NCBI GenBank assembly: GCA_025356715.1
Contig: JANXRU010000211.1
Location: forward strand, 1 to 9,239
Reading direction: 5' to 3'
DNA: 9,239 nucleotides
Source: Bacteroidota bacterium
GTDB lineage: Bacteria > Bacteroidota > Bacteroidia > B-17B0 > B-17BO
Within the stretch, counting starts at the first letter, position 1. Every line of letters begins with the position of its first letter. Positions 6,247-9,239 of the stretch are shown here, piece after piece. The position numbers and the translations under genes are program-made. The notes under the pieces are model-generated. The model did no database searches, was not told the origin of the DNA, and saw nothing but the letters and a program-made list of their open reading frames with translations.

Positions 6247-7375
6247 ATACAAGTTTAATTTTTTGTTCTGTGTCGTTTTAATGTTGTACTGTCGTCCGTT
6301 AGAATTTATAGTTTTTACTCCAGTTAAAAAAAATGTCAAAGTCTTTTTCATTGCTATTGAACCATTTTTCAACGTCTTTGTTGTCTGTCACGAAGTAGTT
6401 AATGTAATAGGTAAAGGTCTTAACGTATTTTTGAGATTCAAGGTCTACGAAATATGGTGCGAGAAATTCCCAGTAAAAACCACTATTGTCCTTTTTATAT
6501 GCTTTTAAATATTCAAAAATAGTTTGCGTTCTTGTTTCAAATTTTTCAAGGTCAGTTTTCTTTTCATTTTCTAGGAATAAGGATGAAGTTGTTTCAATTG
6601 AAAGAATTCCAAACTCAACTTTGTCAAAGCTACTTGCGGTCGTATCTGTTCTCGTCTTGGCAGAACTCATTGTAGCGGTCGAGTTACCTATCTTCTGTTG
6701 GTAGTACATATTATTAACAGCTTTAGTCAAGTAGGGAAGTATTTTTTCTGCCCGTTCTCCTTTGGGTTCTATAATTAAAAATCTTGATAGGTTCAAAATT
6801 GCTGGAATTCTATTTCCAAAGTTGTCTTCTATGATGCCCAAATAGTAATATGAACTGGCGTGTTTAGGATTTAATTTTATTGCACTTTGGAAACTTGTCC
6901 TTGCTTCATAATTTCTTTTTAGTCCGTATTCAGTAATTCCTTTATTAAAATGCAACATATAATAGTCAGGGAATTTATTAATGCCTGCAACATATATTTT
7001 TAAAGCTTCTTCAGGTTTTTTCTGGTCGTCTAAACTGTTACCATAAGTACTGTAAATATTTTTTAAACCTTTGTTGTCTGGGAAATTCTTAATTGCTCTT
7101 TGGCAAATTGATTCAGTATTTTTAAAATCCTTTAGAGCCAAATATGTCATTGCAATTTCAGAAAACATAACAACGCTATTGCTGTCGAGTTTGTATGATT
7201 CCTTGTACCTGTCGATTGCCTCTGCATATTTTCCTTGGTCGTAAAGTGCTACGCCTTCGTCAATAAGTGCAGATGCTTTTTCAGTCTGAGCGAATAATGT
7301 CAGGGTTAATAAAAATAGTGATGTCGTGATGATGATTTTTTGTGTCATATGTGTCATTTTAAAATTGGCGCTAAC
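6238..7375 (-). mobile_element. candidate cassette-like inserted segment carrying the TPR gene
   Basis: The segment holds one gene of discordant codon use between related short repeats at 6238-6246 and 7367-7375. The coding part is also framed by GTTAG (6298-6302) and CTAAC (7371-7375), and the TPR stop codon lies inside the former. No integrase, transposase or target-site duplication is visible, and the ends do not match canonical integron attC sites, so the type of element is unknown. Confidence 0.3.
6299..7357 (-). CDS. exported TPR-repeat protein, probably horizontally acquired
   Basis: A 352-residue protein with a signal peptide at residues 1-24 (hydrophobic IIITTSLFLLTLTLFAQ, cut after FAQ). 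About five tetratricopeptide repeats follow at roughly 28-58, 62-93, 97-129, 132-165 and 168-199, with typical patterns such as G-(x)-Y-AEAI-(x)n-Y and YYLGIIEDNFGN. A Thr/Ser-rich linker (about 224-243) leads to an aromatic C-terminal domain (FYWEFLAPYF, YVKTFTYYINYF, VEKWFNSN, FFNWSKNYKF) of a kind seen in other Bacteroidota TPR proteins. TPRs mediate protein-protein contacts; a periplasmic scaffold role is likely but the partner is unknown. Codon use is odd: 17 of 19 Asp codons are GAC, while adjacent genes use GAT almost exclusively, which points to transfer. The start could be Met1 or Met4 (MTHMTQK); both keep the signal peptide. It is convergent with apaG. Confidence 0.88.
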   Translation of the reverse strand: MTHMTQKIIITTSLFLLTLTLFAQTEKASALIDEGVALYDQGKYAEAIDRYKESYKLDSNSVVMFSEIAMTYLALKDFKNTESICQRAIKNFPDNKGLKNIYSTYGNSLDDQKKPEEALKIYVAGINKFPDYYMLHFNKGITEYGLKRNYEARTSFQSAIKLNPKHASSYYYLGIIEDNFGNRIPAILNLSRFLIIEPKGERAEKILPYLTKAVNNMYYQQKIGNSTATMSSAKTRTDTTASSFDKVEFGILSIETTSSLFLENEKKTDLEKFETRTQTIFEYLKAYKKDNSGFYWEFLAPYFVDLESQKYVKTFTYYINYFVTDNKDVEKWFNSNEKDFDIFFNWSKNYKF

Positions 7376-7445
7376 TTATCGCTATACACTATAAATATAC
7401 AAAATATTGGCATAGCGCGCACCCGTATGTTCGCTTGGTGCTAAT
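7365..7445. repeat. imperfect direct repeat, two copies offset by 70 bases
   Basis: TTGGCGCTAA (7365-7374) and TTGGTGCTAA (7435-7444) match in 9 of 10 bases at an offset of exactly 70. Read on the minus strand the cores are GTTAGCGCC and ATTAGCACC, related to GCTAATGCC at 6246-6238. The 70-base unit between them could be a recombination-site-sized spacer or a duplicated edge; its interior is not itself repeated. Confidence 0.4.
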
Positions 7446-7633
7446 TATTATTCGGGTTTAAACGCTTATAAATAACTAAGCCGTCCTTTCATTTTTTGTA
7501 AACTCACAAAGTTAAGTGAGCGCTATCGAATTTATGTTTAATTTATTGTTGCCTTATACCATAAGCACCTCTATAATTTTCGGTGCAAAATATCCCAATA
7601 TTATATAAATTCAACCCCTTTATACCTAAATCA

Positions 7634-7663
7634 TTGATTATCTCAAAATTAATATGATATTTG
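7634..7663 (+). promoter_or_regulatory. candidate promoter of the thioredoxin-like lipoprotein gene
   Basis: GATATTTG (7656-7663) differs from the TAnnTTTG -7 box only at its first base. TTG (7634-7636) lies 19 bases upstream as a -33 element. Initiation near 7670 would leave a short leader of about 14 bases before ATG 7684. Confidence 0.38.
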
Positions 7664-7683
7664 AGCCTTAAAAAAATATCCAA

Positions 7684-8832
7684 ATGAAAAAAATAATTTT
7701 AATTGCCATTGTTTCAATAGTGATTTACAGTTGTGGTACAGAACACAAAAATACGTCTGGATTTCAAATTTCAGGAACATTAGTAAACTCAAAAGGTGAG
7801 TCTATCTATTTAGAAAAATTAGGTCAACAAGGTGTTAATGTGGTTGATAGTGCAATTATTGGCGAAAAAGGAGAGTTTTTAATAAATAATTATGCGCCAA
7901 CAGTTGGTTTTTATCGCTTAAGAATTAACGCTTCGAACTTTGCGATGTTAGTTTTAGACTCTGCGCAAAAATTAGTAATTACAGGTGATGCACGTGACTT
8001 AGGAAATACATACAAAGCGGAAGGTTCACCTGATACAAAATTGTATTTTGAATTTAACGTGTTAGCTCAAGCTCAAAAACATAGAACTGATTCATTGGAA
8101 AATATTATTAGAAATGCCGTAGTTGCAAATAAGTTAGATTCTTCTGGCGTAGATTCTATTTCTAAAATTTTACAACAACCATACGAGGCTATTATCAAAT
8201 CTTATAGTGATGAGGTAGCAAAAAAAATAAAAGAAAACCCTAACTCTTTTGCTTCTATTATGGCTATTCAGCAATTACGACCTGAGTTTTATTTAGATAT
8301 TTATAAAATCTTGGATAAAGGTTTAAAAGAAAAATACCCTACAAATAATGATGTAAAAGCCTTTCATGGTATGGTTGAACAAACCGAAATGACGGTTAAT
8401 AGATCACAAGCAATAAAAATAGGCGCTGAAGCGCCAGAATTGTTGTTGCCAATGGCAAACGGGAAAGAGTTAGCGTTGTCAAGTTTCAGAGGTAAAACAG
8501 TGTTAATTGATTTTTGGGCAAGTTGGTGCGGACCTTGCCGTAAAGAATTACCAAATGTAAAACGTTGTTATGAAAAATATAAAGCCAAAGGTTTTGAAAT
8601 TTATGGTGTTTCATTGGATAAAGAGCGTGATGCTTGGATTGAAGCTATTTCAGAAGAGGGATTGACTTGGCCACAAGTAAGTGATCTTAAGTTTTGGCAA
8701 AGTGAAGCTGTAAGGATATACGCAATTGAATCAATACCATTTACCGTATTGATTGGAAAAGATGGTAAAATTATTGCAACAGATTTGAGAGGCGCTGATT
8801 TGGATAAAAAATTAGCTGAAGTTTTAAAGTAA
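7684..8832 (+). CDS. TlpA/ResA-type thioredoxin-fold lipoprotein with N-terminal DUF4369-like domain
   Basis: A 382-residue protein with a lipoprotein signal: KK start, hydrophobic core, and lipobox IYSC with Cys17 as the lipidation site. Residues about 27-120 form a beta-rich domain (FQISGTLVNSKGESIYLEKL and VVDSAIIGEKGEFLI) typical of DUF4369 proteins of Bacteroidota. A helical linker covers about 121-240. Residues about 245-382 are a thioredoxin fold of the AhpC/TSA-TlpA group, with the redox motif WCGPC at 281-285 preceded by VLIDFWAS and the cis-proline at SIPFT (Pro352). Both active-site cysteines are present. Known relatives are membrane-anchored thiol-disulfide oxidoreductases of the periplasm, some serving cytochrome c maturation; the target here is unknown. 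Only 2 of 20 Asp codons are GAC. The M1 peptidase gene follows after 63 bases with no terminator seen, so co-transcription is possible. Length is normal for the family. Confidence 0.92.
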   Translation: MKKIILIAIVSIVIYSCGTEHKNTSGFQISGTLVNSKGESIYLEKLGQQGVNVVDSAIIGEKGEFLINNYAPTVGFYRLRINASNFAMLVLDSAQKLVITGDARDLGNTYKAEGSPDTKLYFEFNVLAQAQKHRTDSLENIIRNAVVANKLDSSGVDSISKILQQPYEAIIKSYSDEVAKKIKENPNSFASIMAIQQLRPEFYLDIYKILDKGLKEKYPTNNDVKAFHGMVEQTEMTVNRSQAIKIGAEAPELLLPMANGKELALSSFRGKTVLIDFWASWCGPCRKELPNVKRCYEKYKAKGFEIYGVSLDKERDAWIEAISEEGLTWPQVSDLKFWQSEAVRIYAIESIPFTVLIGKDGKIIATDLRGADLDKKLAEVLK

Positions 8833-8895
8833 AAGATCGAAGCGTTTGTTTAACTTCAGAAATTTAAGAGATTACTAAACATTACTCTGGTACAC

Positions 8896-9239
8896 ATGTT
8901 AAGATTTTATTGCATCGTTGGTTTTCTTTTTACTTTCACTTTTGTTTATTCTCAACAAAATTATTTTCAGCAAGAAGTTAATTATAAAATTGATGTAACG
9001 CTTAATGATGTTACTCATGATTTAACGGCTTTCGAAAAAATAGAATACATTAATAAATCAACTACAACATTAAATTTTATCTATTTTCATTTATGGCCAA
9101 ACGCCTATAAAAACAAAGAAACGGCATTAGCAAAGCACATGTTGGAAAGTGGTGAAACAGCTATGTATTTTGCTAATCCTGAAGAATTAGGATATATTGA
9201 TAGCTTGAATTTTTTGGTTAATGGAAAAGCTGTTAAATG
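8896..9239 (+). CDS. M1-family metallopeptidase, N-terminal part (3' truncated by the window edge)
   Basis: ATG 8896 opens a frame that runs to the window end without a stop: 114 complete codons plus two bases. It begins with a signal peptide (MLRFYCIVGFLFTFTFVYSQ, cut near residue 19-20). The mature start YFQQEVNYKIDVTLND, then LTAFEKIEYINKST and the landmark YFHLWPNAYKNKETALAKHM (about 63-82), match the N-terminal beta-domain of secreted M1 (gluzincin) aminopeptidase-like proteins common in Bacteroidota. The catalytic HExxH and GxMEN motifs would lie beyond the window, so activity cannot be judged. The protein is presumably periplasmic or surface-exposed and acts on peptides. It follows the thioredoxin-like lipoprotein gene by 63 bases on the same strand, with no good promoter box or terminator in the gap. 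Confidence 0.87.
   Translation, partial: MLRFYCIVGFLFTFTFVYSQQNYFQQEVNYKIDVTLNDVTHDLTAFEKIEYINKSTTTLNFIYFHLWPNAYKNKETALAKHMLESGETAMYFANPEELGYIDSLNFLVNGKAVK

Larger units (their letters stand above)
7358..7683 (+). other. 326-base non-coding stretch between the divergent TPR and lipoprotein genes
   Basis: I see no gene here. It contains, in order: the boundary repeat and GTTAG/CTAAC edge near 7367-7375; an inverted repeat CGCTAT/ATAGCG (7380-7385 with 7412-7417); a second copy of the boundary repeat 70 bases on (7435-7445); CTCAC/GTGAG (7503-7507 with 7516-7520); CTTAT-ACC-ATAAG (7553-7565); GCACC/GGTGC (7565-7569 with 7582-7586); and a candidate promoter at 7634-7663. The part nearest the TPR gene (7358-7450) is richer in G and C than the AT-rich remainder. 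Confidence 0.6.

Noticed and set aside
6142..6372. 76-codon open frame on the minus strand spanning the apaG/TPR junction
   Set aside because: It overlaps the 3' ends of two well-supported genes and its sequence shows no family features.
6263..6704. Two plus-strand open frames (6263-6508 and 6486-6704) over the end of the TPR gene
   Set aside because: Antisense to a TPR protein with recognisable repeats and signal peptide; the Phe/Val-rich translations look like reverse reading of Lys/Asp/Asn codons.
6238..7375. Canonical integron cassette with attC sites
   Set aside because: The edges do not satisfy the RYYYAAC/GTTRRRY core pattern, no long stem-loop is evident, and no integron integrase is in the window; only a looser cassette-like reading is kept.
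1..9239. CRISPR array, tRNA/rRNA genes, toxin-antitoxin or phage-defence system
   Set aside because: No regularly spaced repeats, cloverleaf-like or rRNA-like segments, or recognisable defence proteins were seen. The SF1 helicase fragment belongs to the Upf1/IGHMBP2 group and has no nuclease or defence partner visible here.

Overview
The window looks like chromosomal DNA from a member of the Bacteroidota, probably Flavobacteriia-like. It is AT-rich. Start codons follow A-rich leaders without Shine-Dalgarno sequences. Several promoters carry the TAnnTTTG -7 box of this phylum. The gene families also fit: a roughly 600-residue S1 protein, a DUF4369-thioredoxin lipoprotein, a secreted M1 peptidase, and a small barrel-like outer-membrane protein. 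A finer placement cannot be made from the sequence alone.

Layout. Positions 1-2257 (+) hold the 3' part of an Upf1/IGHMBP2-type SF1 helicase, a 77-residue conserved-looking hypothetical protein, and a DjlA-type membrane J-protein with a GTG start. Positions 2346-3623 (-) encode an exported protein that is probably an outer-membrane barrel. Positions 3796-5586 (-) are rpsA, followed by a structured 3' region ending in a strong terminator and preceded by a short leader that can fold into an H-type pseudoknot arrangement. Positions 5838-6224 (+) are apaG, divergent from rpsA. Positions 6299-7357 (-) encode an exported TPR protein whose codon use differs sharply from its neighbours and which lies between related short repeats. 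Positions 7358-7683 are a 326-base non-coding stretch. Positions 7684-8832 (+) encode a thioredoxin-fold lipoprotein. Positions 8896-9239 (+) are the 5' end of an M1-family metallopeptidase gene.

How the genes relate. This is mostly a housekeeping neighbourhood of separately transcribed genes, not one pathway. Three gene products are predicted to be exported or surface-bound (the barrel protein, the TPR protein and the M1 peptidase), and the thioredoxin protein is a predicted lipoprotein. The two least ordinary signals are the rpsA leader, whose A-B-A'-B' pairing lies 16 bases before the start codon and would suit autogenous control by S1, and the TPR gene. In the TPR gene 17 of 19 Asp codons are GAC, against 2 of 20 in the adjacent lipoprotein gene and 0 of 6 in apaG, and the bounding repeats suggest it arrived as a cassette-like insertion. 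I saw no CRISPR array, tRNA, rRNA, transposase or obvious defence system.
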